Source of the DNA: Moesziomyces globuligerus
Taxonomy: Eukaryota > Basidiomycota > Ustilaginomycetes > Ustilaginales > Ustilaginaceae
Reading direction: 5' to 3'
Assembly: GCA_030849465.1 (NCBI GenBank)
Contig: JARVLF010000006.1
Span: forward strand, 310,001-374,000
Length of the DNA stretch: 64,000 nucleotides
Positions within the stretch are counted from its first letter, which is position 1, and the number at the start of each line of letters is the position of its first letter. Shown one piece after another: positions 20,605-30,273 of the stretch. The translations under genes and the position numbers were made by a program. Under the pieces are notes generated by a model. The model was not told where the DNA came from. It ran no database searches and worked only from the letters and a program-made list of their open reading frames with translations.

Positions 20605-22371
20605 TCAAGCGAGAGGCTTGTTTGCGAGCCACTTGTTGATCATGTCGAGCGAGTTCTGGGGCTGGTCGTAGGGGACCATGTGGCCGGCCTCGTAGACCTG
20701 GACAAAGGCGACGTTGCCGGCGCCCTTGCCGCCCTTGCGGACCTTGCCGGCGCTCTTGCCGTGGACGGACCACTCCTTGGCGGTGCCGTTGTTAAAGTCG
20801 TCGAGGTAGCTGGTCTGGAGGTTCTGCATCCACTCGAGGTTGCCCATGTAGTTGCACATGAAGTCGGCCTCGCCGGCGTAGATGAGGACGCGCACGCCGT
20901 CCTCGATGAGCTCGGGGAGGAGCGCGGACGAGTCGTGCATCGAGTCGCCCTGGAGAAGGAAGGCCTGGTTGATGTTCATGTTGCACGACTGGAAGGTGAC
21001 CGACTCGGGCACGCCGAGGTTCTTCTTGATGCTGGGCGTGTTGAGCAGCGTCTCAATGTACTCCATGTCCTTGTAGCACAGCGGGCCGTCCTTCTCGCGG
21101 TCGCACGTCTTGCGCACGTCGTAGAGGTTCTTGCCCGTCTCCTGTGCAGGGCCGTAGAGGCGGCTCCAGCAGTAGAGCGCGGCGGGCGTGCAGGCGAGGC
21201 GCGAGTTGTACTTCTGGCACGAGTCGATGAGCGACTTGCAGGTGGTGGCCTGCTGCTCGAGCGTGGCGCAGGTGGAGCTCGAGGGGTCGAAGAGCGCATA
21301 CTTGTTCTCGGCGCCGCAGGCGTAGTCGGGGACCGAGGGGAACTGGTACTGGGGCGCGCTGAGGCCGTTGCCGATCATCACCGTGTCGAGGTTGATGTGC
21401 TTGGGGGCGAGCTCGGGGTTGGCGTAGCGGGCGAGGGCGAGGTGCTTGTTCTTCTTGTAGATGGTGGAGGCGATGTTGGGGAGGTAGGTGCCGGCGTAGG
21501 ACTCGCCCGAGGCGGTGAAGGGCTGCTTGGAGTACTCGGGGAACTTGGAGAAGAAGAGCTGGAGGAAGGCGTAGACGTCCTCGGCAGCGGCGGGCGAGTT
21601 GTTGACCGCGTCGTTGTCCGAGTACGAGTAGCCGACGTCGACGGGCTGGTCGAGGAAGAGGAGGTTTGCGTTGTTGTTCCAGGCAAAGTCGTTGCGCTTG
21701 ACGGCGCGGCCCTCGTCGGTGACACGGCAGGGGCCGAGTTCGAAGAGGAGGCCGGTGGAGGAGGAGCAGCCGGGGCCGCCGTTGAGCCAGAGGACGACGG
21801 GGTCGGACTTGGGCTTGCTGCGGGATTCAAAGAAGATGAACCAGAGGTGCTTGGAGTCGGAGATGTCGAGGTAGCCGCTGTGCTGGACGACGTCCTTGTC
21901 GCAGAAGGGTTCGGACTGGGTGGTGAGACGGAGCGAGTACTCGGGGAAGGCGGGGTGGGTGAGGCGCTCGAACTCGAGGCCGTCGACAAAGACCTTGCCG
22001 GTGTGGATCCAGTCCTTGATGCCCTTGTTGGTGGAGGCGACGGCCTCGTGCACCTTGTGCTCGATTCGCTCGATCTCGTGCTCGGCCCAGGAGAGCATGT
22101 CGTCGGTGTGCTTCATGGACTCGGTCAAGACGTCCTGGAGGGCGTCCTTGGCGGGCGAGACGGCAGCGGCGATGTCGCTGAGGCTGAGGCTGGAGAAGTC
22201 GGGGCGGCCGAGCGAAGGGGCAGCGACGGCGTCGGCATCCTCGCTCCAGACGAGGTTGCCGGCCTGGTCGTAGTGGATCTGCTCGAGGGGAGCCGGGAGC
22301 TTGGCCGAGTTGGCGAGCGCGGCGGCGCAGACGAACACGGCCGAGGCGGTGGAGAGCCAGGAAGATCGCAT
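20605..22371 (-). CDS. Carboxypeptidase Y-like serine carboxypeptidase
   Basis: This is a 588-residue S10 peptidase of the vacuolar carboxypeptidase Y type. The N-terminus is a signal peptide (MRSSWLSTASAVFVCAAALANS), followed by a roughly 140-residue propeptide region. The mature domain then starts around KVFVDGLEFERLTHP. The substrate-binding WLNGGPGCSSSTG motif is clear. The triad is Ser291 (GESYAGTYLP), Asp503 (AGEADFMCNYMG) and His564 (EAGHMVPYDQP). Multiple Cys between the Ser and Asp fit the conserved CPY disulphides. The start at 22371 is the first ATG and begins the signal peptide; the longer frame upstream starts only with TTG. A TATA-like element lies about 65 bases upstream. It is tail-to-tail with another S10 gene of a different subfamily. 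Confidence 0.93.
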   Translation of the reverse strand: MRSSWLSTASAVFVCAAALANSAKLPAPLEQIHYDQAGNLVWSEDADAVAAPSLGRPDFSSLSLSDIAAAVSPAKDALQDVLTESMKHTDDMLSWAEHEIERIEHKVHEAVASTNKGIKDWIHTGKVFVDGLEFERLTHPAFPEYSLRLTTQSEPFCDKDVVQHSGYLDISDSKHLWFIFFESRSKPKSDPVVLWLNGGPGCSSSTGLLFELGPCRVTDEGRAVKRNDFAWNNNANLLFLDQPVDVGYSYSDNDAVNNSPAAAEDVYAFLQLFFSKFPEYSKQPFTASGESYAGTYLPNIASTIYKKNKHLALARYANPELAPKHINLDTVMIGNGLSAPQYQFPSVPDYACGAENKYALFDPSSSTCATLEQQATTCKSLIDSCQKYNSRLACTPAALYCWSRLYGPAQETGKNLYDVRKTCDREKDGPLCYKDMEYIETLLNTPSIKKNLGVPESVTFQSCNMNINQAFLLQGDSMHDSSALLPELIEDGVRVLIYAGEADFMCNYMGNLEWMQNLQTSYLDDFNNGTAKEWSVHGKSAGKVRKGGKGAGNVAFVQVYEAGHMVPYDQPQNSLDMINKWLANKPLA

Positions 22372-23312
22372 GTTGTGGAAGGACTTGTGTGCACTAAAGG
22401 TAGAGGAGGTGTCCGTCAATCTCTGCGCCAGATATTATATGTCACTGGAGCAAGTCAAAGACGATGATGGATGTGGTGGATGGGGACGGGTGAGGAGGAG
22501 TGGCACACGCGTCTGAGATAGGGAGCGCAGTTCGGTAGAGCACCTTGGCAGTTAGCAGAGGAGCTGGGGGCGGGCAGGACAGGGCAAGGCTGTTGGTCGA
22601 TCTGTGCGAGGGCCCTGAATGCGCTAAGCGAGCAGCGGGGTCAAGAGCGCGCGCAAGCCTGGGAACCCCACTTCGGACCGCCTTGACCCTCAAATTGCTC
22701 AGTCGGTCAATGGAAATTCAAGCCCAAGATGAAAGAAATCCAAATCGCACCTTTGCGTCGACCCATCCGGCAGTCAAGTGCGGTCATCAGGCAGGCAAAG
22801 AAAGCGCCAAAAGCACTCCACTCCGCCTGGCAACGGAGGCTCACTTTCTCTCTCCCTCCTTTGGCGCCTCGACTTTCGAATTTGTGGAGGTTGCTCGCCC
22901 ACTCCGTCCCAATTCGGAGCAGCGGCGTCCGGCCTCGCTTGAAGCTCCAAGGCTCAGTTTTCGCGCTCGAGCCTCCCTGGGCTGTCAGAAGCCGACGCCC
23001 GATGGCGGCCTAGCCTCAAGATGCGCGTTACGCAGCTGGCGCCAACCGCTGCACCGCCCCGACGTCACAACCGAGCTCTGAGTCTAACACTCTAGCCGCC
23101 GCGAGCCAACCTTTGGGGCTGACTGCCAGACGTCTCACGAGATGGGAATGCTACCCATCTGACTCTCTCGCTGTTTGCTCCAACTAGCCGCCGGCAGAGC
23201 GAGGCGGCAGGACTGCCTCTGGAGCTCGCTTTGGTCGACCATCGCATCCAATTTCGCGACTAGCTTCCCGCCTCCATCACGATCGACGACAAGCTGATCT
23301 CGCCTCGCCACC
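22372..23312. other. Divergent intergenic region
   Basis: This spacer lies between the CPY-like gene and the small two-exon gene. It holds the TATA-like element at 22433 on the left; no further gene is recognised. Confidence 0.5.
22433..22440 (-). promoter_or_regulatory. TATA-like element of CPY-like gene
   Basis: On the minus strand this reads ATATAATA, about 65 bases upstream of the ATG at 22371. The distance matches the other TATA elements in the window. Confidence 0.5.
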
Positions 23313-23644
23313 ATGCCGCACATCCTCAAGAACCCAGACGGCACCGTCAACTTTGAGGCCGTTCAGAAGGAGACGGCCTTCCTGAAAGGGTGAGCCTCCC
23401 ACCGCTCTCGGCCATCGAGCCATGCGTGCGGACAGGACGCGAGCTTACTTACAATGGCCCTTGCATTTCCTCGCCGCGCTCCAGAAAGTACGCCCAGAAC
23501 GCTGAAAACCTCAAGAAGAACACTGCGCACGACGAGCAGCACAATCAGCACGCCGCCCAGCCTTCCGCCCAGTCGTCGGCACCTCACCAAGCTTCCGGCG
23601 ACATCGTGCCGCCCAAGGCAGACCATTCCCATCCGTCTCAGTAG
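23313..23644 (+). CDS. Small 78-residue hypothetical protein, two exons
   Basis: The gene is split, which is why no long frame covers it. Exon 1 is 23313-23389 (MPHILKNPDGTVNFEAVQKE and six more codons) and exon 2 is 23485-23644. The GTGAGC donor at 23390 and CCAG acceptor at 23484 join in frame through a split Gly codon, giving TAFLKGKYAQNAENL across the junction. The N-terminal half looks like a conserved helix-forming segment; the C-terminal half is rich in His, Gln, Ser and Pro and probably disordered. There is no signal peptide or membrane segment. I cannot name the family or function. It lies 152 bases before the stop of the convergent oxidoreductase gene. Confidence 0.75.
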
Positions 23645-23796
23645 CTCACTCAGTAGCTCACTCGAATGCAGTCCTGTTCAACGCAAAACTGTGCTTTGCT
23701 CAGTCTTCGGACAGATGGACAACGGTCTGTGTGCTTTGTTCATCTCGTTTTTAATTGCTCAACATTCTATCCAGCCGAGGCTCGTCTGCGCTCGAT

Positions 23797-24861
23797 CTAA
23801 GCGACGCGGATGACGACCTTGCCGACGTGCGCCTGGCTCCACTGGTACTCGTACGCCTCCTTGGCCTGTTCGAAGGGGAAGACCTTGTCGACGAGCGGCT
23901 TGATGCTGTGGTCCTCGATGATCTGGTTCATTTGCTCAAACTGCTCGCGCGATCCCACGAGGATGCCCTTGAAGAAGGCGCCCGTCATGAGGGCAAGGTA
24001 GGCGACGTTGGGTGCCTCGCCCTGCGCCACGAAGCCGATGGTCGAAACGACACCGCCGCGCTTGATCGAGGCAAAGGCCTTCTCGAGCGTACCGGGACCA
24101 CCGACCTCGACGACATGTTCGACACCCTTGCCCTTGGTGACATCCAGAGCCACCTTGTCCCAGTCCGGGTTGGTCTTGTAGTTGACCGTGTGCACTAGGT
24201 GACGCTGGCCCTCGGGGATCAGGCTGACCGCCTTCTTGAGCTTGTCGTCCGAAGACGACGTGATGACCACCTTGGCGCCGGCGGCCGCAGCGAGCTGGAG
24301 CGCAAAGACGCTCACACCGCCCGTGCCCTGCGCCACCACCGCGTCGCCAGCACGCAGCTGCTGGCTGGGGATGCCGTACAGCGCGTTGTACGCGGTCAGA
24401 GCCGCACAGGGGAGCGTAGACGCCTCCTCGTACGAGAGGTGCGAGGGGATGCGGACCACGCCCGTGTCTGGCAGCGCCACATACTGCGCCAGCATGCCGT
24501 CGAGACTGCCGCCGAGCGCAGTGGTGACCTCGTCCTTGGACGGCGTCGAGCCGCTCTGGTGCGCCTGCGTAAAGATGCCCATCACGCGGTCGCCCTTCTT
24601 CCACTTGGATACCTTGCTGCCTACGGACACAATCTCACCCGCGCCGTCCGAGGCCGGGATGGTCTCGCCCTGCTTGAGGTGCAGCGGGTACTGGTTCTTG
24701 GCGATGATCAGATCACGGTAGTTGAGCGAGACCGCATGCACCTTGATGAGAACCTCGTTGGGCTCGGGCTTGGGAACCGCGCCCTCCTTGAGGCTGAGCG
24801 AGCCAAAGCCGTTGCGGCTCGAAGGCTCGGGGAGAGTGTAGAACTTGTGTGTGCCACTCAT
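23797..24861 (-). CDS. Zinc-independent MDR oxidoreductase (quinone-reductase type)
   Basis: This 354-residue medium-chain dehydrogenase/reductase probably reduces quinones, enals or similar compounds with NAD(P)H. The N-terminal GroES-like domain carries VSLNYRDLI and PASDGAGEI. The GHE zinc-ligand motif of true alcohol dehydrogenases is absent, and there is no four-Cys structural zinc loop. The nucleotide-binding fold follows with AQGTGGVSVFALQLAAAAGA and the SSSDDKLKKA strand-2 end, which lacks an obvious acidic residue for NADH and may prefer NADPH. The length is typical of the family. The gene is intronless, with a TATA-like element about 66 bases upstream of the ATG. Confidence 0.88.
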   Translation of the reverse strand: MSGTHKFYTLPEPSSRNGFGSLSLKEGAVPKPEPNEVLIKVHAVSLNYRDLIIAKNQYPLHLKQGETIPASDGAGEIVSVGSKVSKWKKGDRVMGIFTQAHQSGSTPSKDEVTTALGGSLDGMLAQYVALPDTGVVRIPSHLSYEEASTLPCAALTAYNALYGIPSQQLRAGDAVVAQGTGGVSVFALQLAAAAGAKVVITSSSDDKLKKAVSLIPEGQRHLVHTVNYKTNPDWDKVALDVTKGKGVEHVVEVGGPGTLEKAFASIKRGGVVSTIGFVAQGEAPNVAYLALMTGAFFKGILVGSREQFEQMNQIIEDHSIKPLVDKVFPFEQAKEAYEYQWSQAHVGKVVIRVA

Positions 24862-25908
24862 GATAAAGATGAGGATGTGTTTTGGTCTGGGGTCGGAATA
24901 AGCGGTGAGAGTGTGTCGACGAGTGGCTATATACCATCTCTTCCTCCGCCAAGACGCTGGATTCTCTCTTCTTCGTGGTCACGGTCCACATCTTCCACAC
25001 TGCTCGGAGATACCGTACCACGAAGGTCAACTCCGGGGCGGCAGGGCGTACAATGCTGCGTATTTCCGCACAGTCGCATGAGATGGCATCATCGTCGAAG
25101 AACGCCGGCGAATAACGTCACGCTGGGCTGCATTGCCGCACGCAGGTGTGGAGGGTCATTCAATATTTTTTCTTTCGAATCGGGGCCAGCCTTCAGCCGA
25201 TGAGTTCGATCCACGATGCTATCAGACGGGACGGCGACTTTATTTTTTCGGCGGCAGTGGGCAGCGGTTGCGTCCGTGCGTCGTGTTCGGGGGGAAAAGT
25301 GCCTCGAAGGCGTGGGGTTGAGGATTCGAATGCAGATCGCACTTCTTATCGCTAAGACTCGGGGCAAAGCGTACGGCGCCTGCCATTGGTTCCGTTTCGA
25401 TGTGGGCCCCGTGGCCGTGCATGTGTCCATGCACAGCTGCACATTTCGACTGCTTTGGAATGGAATCTTTTCTGCCACACGTATCGGCACCCCCTCTCTG
25501 TCCCTGCCGAAGAATAAGTTACAGCAATGACACTGGTGGCTGCACTTCGCAAACGCATTGCCGCTCGGATTTGCAAAACACTCCACTCCGACCACGAGCC
25601 GAAACTTTGGCCCTCTGCATCGCAGAATAGCGTCAAAGCTCCCCAAGCTCCTTATCGTGGGCAAAATTTCAAGTCGCTCTGCTCGCCGTGGCTTGCGATG
25701 CAATGGTCAGTAGGCTGGAAAACGCCTGCTTCGGAAGTTCTTGCGTGTCAAGATGTCCCGCGTCTGTTCGACACTCGGACATCATAGCCCTCCCTCCCGG
25801 CGTCGAAACGAATCGTGTACTGTATATCTCGTCCGACACTCGGGTGACTTCTTCCCGCTCCACCAGCTCCTGTTCATACTTACCGACGCCATCCGCTAGA
25901 CTACAGCC
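24862..25908. promoter_or_regulatory. Divergent promoter region
   Basis: This roughly 1-kb spacer separates two divergent genes. TATATAG on the minus strand (24927-24933) serves the oxidoreductase. A TATATC stretch near 25823 lies about 85 bases upstream of the MFS gene. No coding exon is recognised. Confidence 0.5.
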
Positions 25909-27708
25909 ATGGCGCCCACTCAATCCGAGCGCACGCCTCTGCTGGGCGCGCAGCAGCGACAGCCCTCGGTCTCGCGCCATCGTCCCAGCTTCGCCGCCAG
26001 CATCGGTCGACCCGATCTCACCGCCGAGGAGGAGGATGCGATCGCGCAAGAGTCGGCCTTCAGCGCCATCCAGGGTGCAGCGCACGGCGTTGATCCCAAC
26101 TCGTCCGCCTTTGTGCCGCTCGACCAGAGCCACTTTTCCATCTCGGGCGTCGGCGCCATCGCCGAGGAACCCGCCGAGCCTCCGCTTCGCGCCGACATCT
26201 GGGTCATCCTCGGCGCCATGTGGATCGGCAGCTTCCTCGCCGCGCTCGACGGCACCATCGTAGCCACCATCATGAACGCCGTCGGCTCCGAGTTCCGCGT
26301 CAGCAAGGAGGTCGGCTGGCTCGGTACCAGCTACCTCCTCACACAGACCGCCTTCCAGCCCCTCTACGGCCGCGCCTCGGACATCTTTGGCCGCAAGGCT
26401 GCCACGCTCTTTGCCTCGGCCGTCTTCCTCGTCGGTTCGCTCCTCTGCGGTCTCAGCCAGACCTTCTGGCAGCTCTGCGCTGCGCGTGCCATCGCCGGTA
26501 TCGGCGGCGGCGGCCTCACCACCATGTCGACGCTCGTCACGAGCGATCTGGTCAGTCTCAAGCAACGAGGCACGTACCAAGGCCTCGGCAACCTCGTCTA
26601 CGCCACGGGCGCCGCTCTCGGTGGTCCGTTGGGCGGTGCCCTGGCCGATGGCGGCCTGGGTTGGAGGTGGGCCTTCCTCGTCCAGGTGCCGCTGTGCGTC
26701 GTGCACTTTGCCGTGGTCTCGTGGAAGATCGACATCCCCGCCGGGCCCGGTAGCATGATGGAGAAGATCAAGCGCATCGACGCGCTCGGCTCGCTCTCGC
26801 TCGTCACCTCGGTCACGCTCATCCTCGTCGGTCTCAGTCTGGGCGGCAACGAGCGCGCGTGGTCCGATAGGCTCGTGCTCGGCTCGCTCATCGGTGGTGG
26901 TGCGGTGCTGGTGCTGTTCGTGCTGATCGAGCGCTTCGTGGCGCGCGAGCCGCTGATGCCCATGTCGGTGCTCTTCAACCGCACGCCCGGCTTTGTCGCC
27001 ATCGCGTGCTGGTTCATCACCATGTCGCAGTTCGGCATCATCTTCAACGTGCCCACCTACTTCCAGTCGGTCGAACAGACCGCCTCGTCCTACGCAGGTC
27101 TCCACCTCATCCCCAACGCCATCATCGCCTCGAGCTGCAGTCTCGGCAGCGGCCTCATCATGGCTCGCACCGGTCGCTACCGCAAGATGCTCCTCCTCGG
27201 CGGCTTCTTTGGCTTCCTCGGCCCGCTCATGATGTGCTTCTGGCACCGCGGTACCTCCGAGGTCTTCTACTGGGCTACCATGCCCTTTGGCGGTGCCGCT
27301 TACGGCGCCATCCTCACCATCACGCTCGTGGCGCTCATCGCATCGGTCGACCCCAAGGATATGGCCGCAGCGACCGGTGTCACCTACCTCTTCCGTGCCA
27401 CCGGCTCGGTGCTGGGCATCTCGCTCTCGAGCGCCATCCTGCAGAACAGCCTGCAGAAGAACCTCGAAAAGACGCACATCCCCTCCAAGGTCATCCAGCT
27501 CATCCGCCAGGATGTCAACGCCATCAAGGACCTCAGCAAGCCGCTGCGCGAGGCCGCCATCGGTGCCTACGAGCAGTCGATGCACTCGGTCTTCATCGCC
27601 GTCGCTGTCGCCGGTCTGTGCGCATTCGTCGCCCTCTTCTTCATCGAGGAGCGCGACCTCCCGGGAAAGAAGCCCGCCGCTCCCGCCCCTGCCCGCGCCC
27701 AACGCTAG
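25909..27708 (+). CDS. MFS transporter, DHA2/VBA type (14 helices)
   Basis: This 599-residue permease of the 14-helix drug:H+ antiporter-2 branch is close in style to fungal vacuolar basic amino acid transporters (VBA1/Fnx1). The start reads SERTPLLGAQ, an acidic/dileucine-like N-terminus typical of vacuolar members. Key motifs are LDGTIVATIMNAVGSEF in helix 1 (motif D1), GRASDIFGRKA (motif A) after helix 2, the Gly-rich IAGIGGGGLTTM helix 4, and GAALGGPLGGALAD (motif C) in helix 5. The substrate could be basic amino acids or toxic compounds; the Asp in helix 1 favours the VBA-like reading. The ATG at 25909 is the first in frame. The gene is intronless. Its 3' end faces the DsbA-like gene with 234 bases between stops. 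Confidence 0.88.
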   Translation: MAPTQSERTPLLGAQQRQPSVSRHRPSFAASIGRPDLTAEEEDAIAQESAFSAIQGAAHGVDPNSSAFVPLDQSHFSISGVGAIAEEPAEPPLRADIWVILGAMWIGSFLAALDGTIVATIMNAVGSEFRVSKEVGWLGTSYLLTQTAFQPLYGRASDIFGRKAATLFASAVFLVGSLLCGLSQTFWQLCAARAIAGIGGGGLTTMSTLVTSDLVSLKQRGTYQGLGNLVYATGAALGGPLGGALADGGLGWRWAFLVQVPLCVVHFAVVSWKIDIPAGPGSMMEKIKRIDALGSLSLVTSVTLILVGLSLGGNERAWSDRLVLGSLIGGGAVLVLFVLIERFVAREPLMPMSVLFNRTPGFVAIACWFITMSQFGIIFNVPTYFQSVEQTASSYAGLHLIPNAIIASSCSLGSGLIMARTGRYRKMLLLGGFFGFLGPLMMCFWHRGTSEVFYWATMPFGGAAYGAILTITLVALIASVDPKDMAAATGVTYLFRATGSVLGISLSSAILQNSLQKNLEKTHIPSKVIQLIRQDVNAIKDLSKPLREAAIGAYEQSMHSVFIAVAVAGLCAFVALFFIEERDLPGKKPAAPAPARAQR

Positions 27709-27942
27709 GTAGACCCCAACTCCCCTACCCCCTGAGTGCGACTTCGGGTTTGGCTCGCCCGCCAGGCGGCATTGCCTCGTCCGAGCTACGTATGCTCCAT
27801 CACATTACATCCCGCATCCTCCCTCTCCACCGCTGTCGATAGATCGGCAATAAAGCTCGTGTCAGGAACTTTTTGTCAACGATGTGAATTCGTGAAGCCA
27901 TATCTGAAATAGGTCTTGAAGAGGCTAACGAGGGCCGACGTC

Positions 27943-28811
27943 TCAGGCAAGCTGCTTGGCGAGGAAGTCGTTCCACGCAGCTTGGTCGAAGGACGACGAG
28001 ATGCTGCCCTCCACGAGACCGTTCCAAACTAGACCGCAGCAGAGACGGGATGCGGATCAATGCACAAGTATCAGGAGCTGTTCCAAGGTGTTGTCGGCAG
28101 ATGCCGCCTCATGGAGCGTACTTACGGCAAGTGGGGGTGACGTGAATGCCGTTCTGACGGCCGAGCTTGACCTGAAGTCGATGCAAGAAGGGTCAGCGCG
28201 CGATCGAAAGGGCAGCCACACAGACAAGGGTCGGATAAACATACGCAGTATTTGAGCTCGGGGACGACGGAACTGCCCCCGTTGCCCTCCTTTTCTACTC
28301 GGATGAGGTTCTTGATCGACTGACCGAGGGGCGTGCCCTGGAGCTCGCGGTGGATGGCGTCCTGCTTTCGTTTCTTCGGGGCCTCGCCGACGGTCTCGAT
28401 CGCCAACGTCGCCAGCTCTCCTCGGATCTGGTCGGGAGCCTTACCGCGCGCAGGTCCGTCGAAGAACCTGCCCTGTTCCTGCATGAGCTCGAGCGAGTAG
28501 AGCCAGAAGGCATTGCGGTCCGGGTGCGCCGTGACCGCGGGATCGGTGAGGGCGATCTTGGCCACGGCGAGAGCCGACTCGTGCAGGAGCGTGGAGCTCG
28601 AGTGCCAGGGCTGCGGATAGGGTCGGACGACGATGCGCACCTTGTCCCTGTACTGCGCCGAGTCACCCAGCACGAGCGGCAGCAGATGGTCGTTGACGCC
28701 CTTGAGCTGCTTGGCCGAAAAGGGGCAGAGGTAGTCGACAAAGAGCTCGAGCGTGTTGGGCGCAGTCAGCGACCCGATCGAAAGCGCCTGCAGCGAAGGA
28801 GGAAGCGCCAT
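27943..28811 (-). CDS. DsbA-like thioredoxin-fold protein, three exons
   Basis: The gene is reconstructed as exons 28811-28245, 28171-28126 and 28028-27943 (minus strand), giving 232 residues. Donors GTATGT and GTAAGT and CAG/TAG acceptors join in phase. Across the junctions the protein reads VVPELKYC, then VKLGRQNGIHVTPTC, then LWNGLVEGSISSSF. The VTPT cis-Pro motif followed by LWNGL is characteristic of the DsbA/2-hydroxychromene isomerase-like thioredoxin superfamily. The N-terminal strand LELFVDYLCPFSAKQ keeps a single Cys (CPFS) rather than CxxC, so a thiol-disulphide exchange role is doubtful; glutathione-dependent or purely structural roles are possible. Similar single-domain proteins are common in fungi but uncharacterised. 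There is no signal peptide, so it is probably cytosolic. Confidence 0.85.
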
Positions 28812-29355
28812 GGTTGCAGATCCGATGTATGCGCAGCTGCGGAAGGGGATGAGGAACGGGGGCAAGGTGGCAGAGCGAGGCCCCGCTCTTTGATCATCAT
28901 CGACTCTATGCGCTGCTGCTGCTGCTTCCTCCACTCTGCACGGACGTCGAAGCTTGACGTGATCCTCTGGCTCCGTTGCACATTTTGGGCTTCCAGCTCC
29001 AAAGTGCGGATTTGTTAGAGCTTCGCTTGCTGCCTAAACGTCGGTGCGAGATGGGCTGTGCCTTTCCGAAAGCGGAGTGGCGGCTGGCCCGTGGACCAAC
29101 TTGGCCGCTTGGCCGAGGAGCTCAATTTCTGTTGGCAAAGTGCCAAAGGCCGCCTCAGGGTCCCGAGCAGCGCGCGCCGAGTTTGGGTCTGACTGGTCAG
29201 CCGCCTGCGCGCATTTCTGACTCTCAGCTGACTGGGCTGCAGCTCATCCGTCGCGCGCTCGCACCCTACCTCACGAGGATCCTGATCCGTCGTCGTCCTT
29301 CTTTGCTCGACGTTCATCAAGCTAGCAGAGACTGTGCTCTGCCCGAATCGAAATC
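28812..29355. promoter_or_regulatory. Divergent promoter region
   Basis: This spacer lies between the DsbA-like gene and the Pmp3-like gene. It contains a GCTGCTGCT stretch near 28911-28925. No TATA element or exon is recognised. Confidence 0.45.
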
Positions 29356-30273
29356 ATGGCCAAAGGAAAGGGTCCCATCCGCAAGCACCACGCCTTCCAC
29401 GGCGTGATCATGGTGTGCGGTTGGCTGCTGCCTCCGCTCGCCGTGCTCATCCGCTTCGGCGTGGGTTTGGATCTGGTGATCAACATCATCTGCACCATCT
29501 GCGGCTACATTCCTGGTCACGCGCACAACTTTTGGATCCAGAACATCCGAAACAACAAGAACGCACGACACTCGCCCTCGTGGGCCATCCGCTACGGTCT
29601 CGTCAAGGACTACCGTGTCAAGCGCACCGCCAACGGTTGGTCCGACCGCTACGGCGACGGAGCTACGCAGTGGCAGAACCAGGAGGTGATTGTGGACCCC
29701 ATCACGGGCGAGACGCGTCGCGATCCCGACTCGGCTCGCCGCACGGGCAACGTGCGTTCGGGCAGCCACTTCCTCGCTCCCTGGGCGGACAATGTCGAGG
29801 ACAGTCCGCGCGCCGAGCGCGAGGATCCGTATGCGGACGAGAGGCGGCAGAACGCCGGCCGCGCGGGCAACGTGGTGCGTGACCCCATCACGGGCGCCGT
29901 CATCGACGATGGCGGAGCCGGCGGTGGCGGCTCCCTCTCGCGCACGAGCTCGCGAAGGAGCCTCGGAAGCCGCTACGCCGAACGCTACGGTATCGGCACC
30001 GAGGCCTCGTCGAGAAGCTCGCTCAGCTACGCAAACGATGCCAAGGAGTCGAGCGGCGGCAGCAAGTGGAGCCGATCCAACTCGTCCAAGAACAAGAAGA
30101 AGGATCGCTGGGCCCGCGAGGCCGACGCCCTCGGCCATCCCTCCCAGCAGTCGTACGGCTCGGACAACTACAGCTTCGACGACAACGCGCGCCACGCCAC
30201 AGACGCCAACAGCGGCGCTGCAAACCGCAACAGCCGCATCCGCGATCCGCTCGCAGACCGTCACGACTTCTAA
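29356..30273 (+). CDS. Pmp3/UPF0057 proteolipid with long C-terminal tail
   Basis: The protein is 305 residues. The first ~65 form a Pmp3-type module: a short basic start, a hydrophobic helix (VIMVCGWLLPPLAVLIRFGV), then a second helix ending CGYIPGHAHNFWI, which matches the Pmp3 C-terminal motif GYIPGxxHA. Pmp3 proteins are small plasma-membrane proteolipids influencing membrane potential and cation tolerance, usually about 55 residues. Here a hydrophilic tail of ~240 residues follows. It is rich in Arg, Ser, Asp and Gly, with the pentapeptide DPITG repeated at 114-118 and 176-180 and nearby TGNV/AGNV repeats. Yeast Sna-type relatives also carry tails. The tail could be a scaffold or sorting signal; this is inference. 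The gene is intronless. Confidence 0.85.
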   Translation: MAKGKGPIRKHHAFHGVIMVCGWLLPPLAVLIRFGVGLDLVINIICTICGYIPGHAHNFWIQNIRNNKNARHSPSWAIRYGLVKDYRVKRTANGWSDRYGDGATQWQNQEVIVDPITGETRRDPDSARRTGNVRSGSHFLAPWADNVEDSPRAEREDPYADERRQNAGRAGNVVRDPITGAVIDDGGAGGGGSLSRTSSRRSLGSRYAERYGIGTEASSRSSLSYANDAKESSGGSKWSRSNSSKNKKKDRWAREADALGHPSQQSYGSDNYSFDDNARHATDANSGAANRNSRIRDPLADRHDF

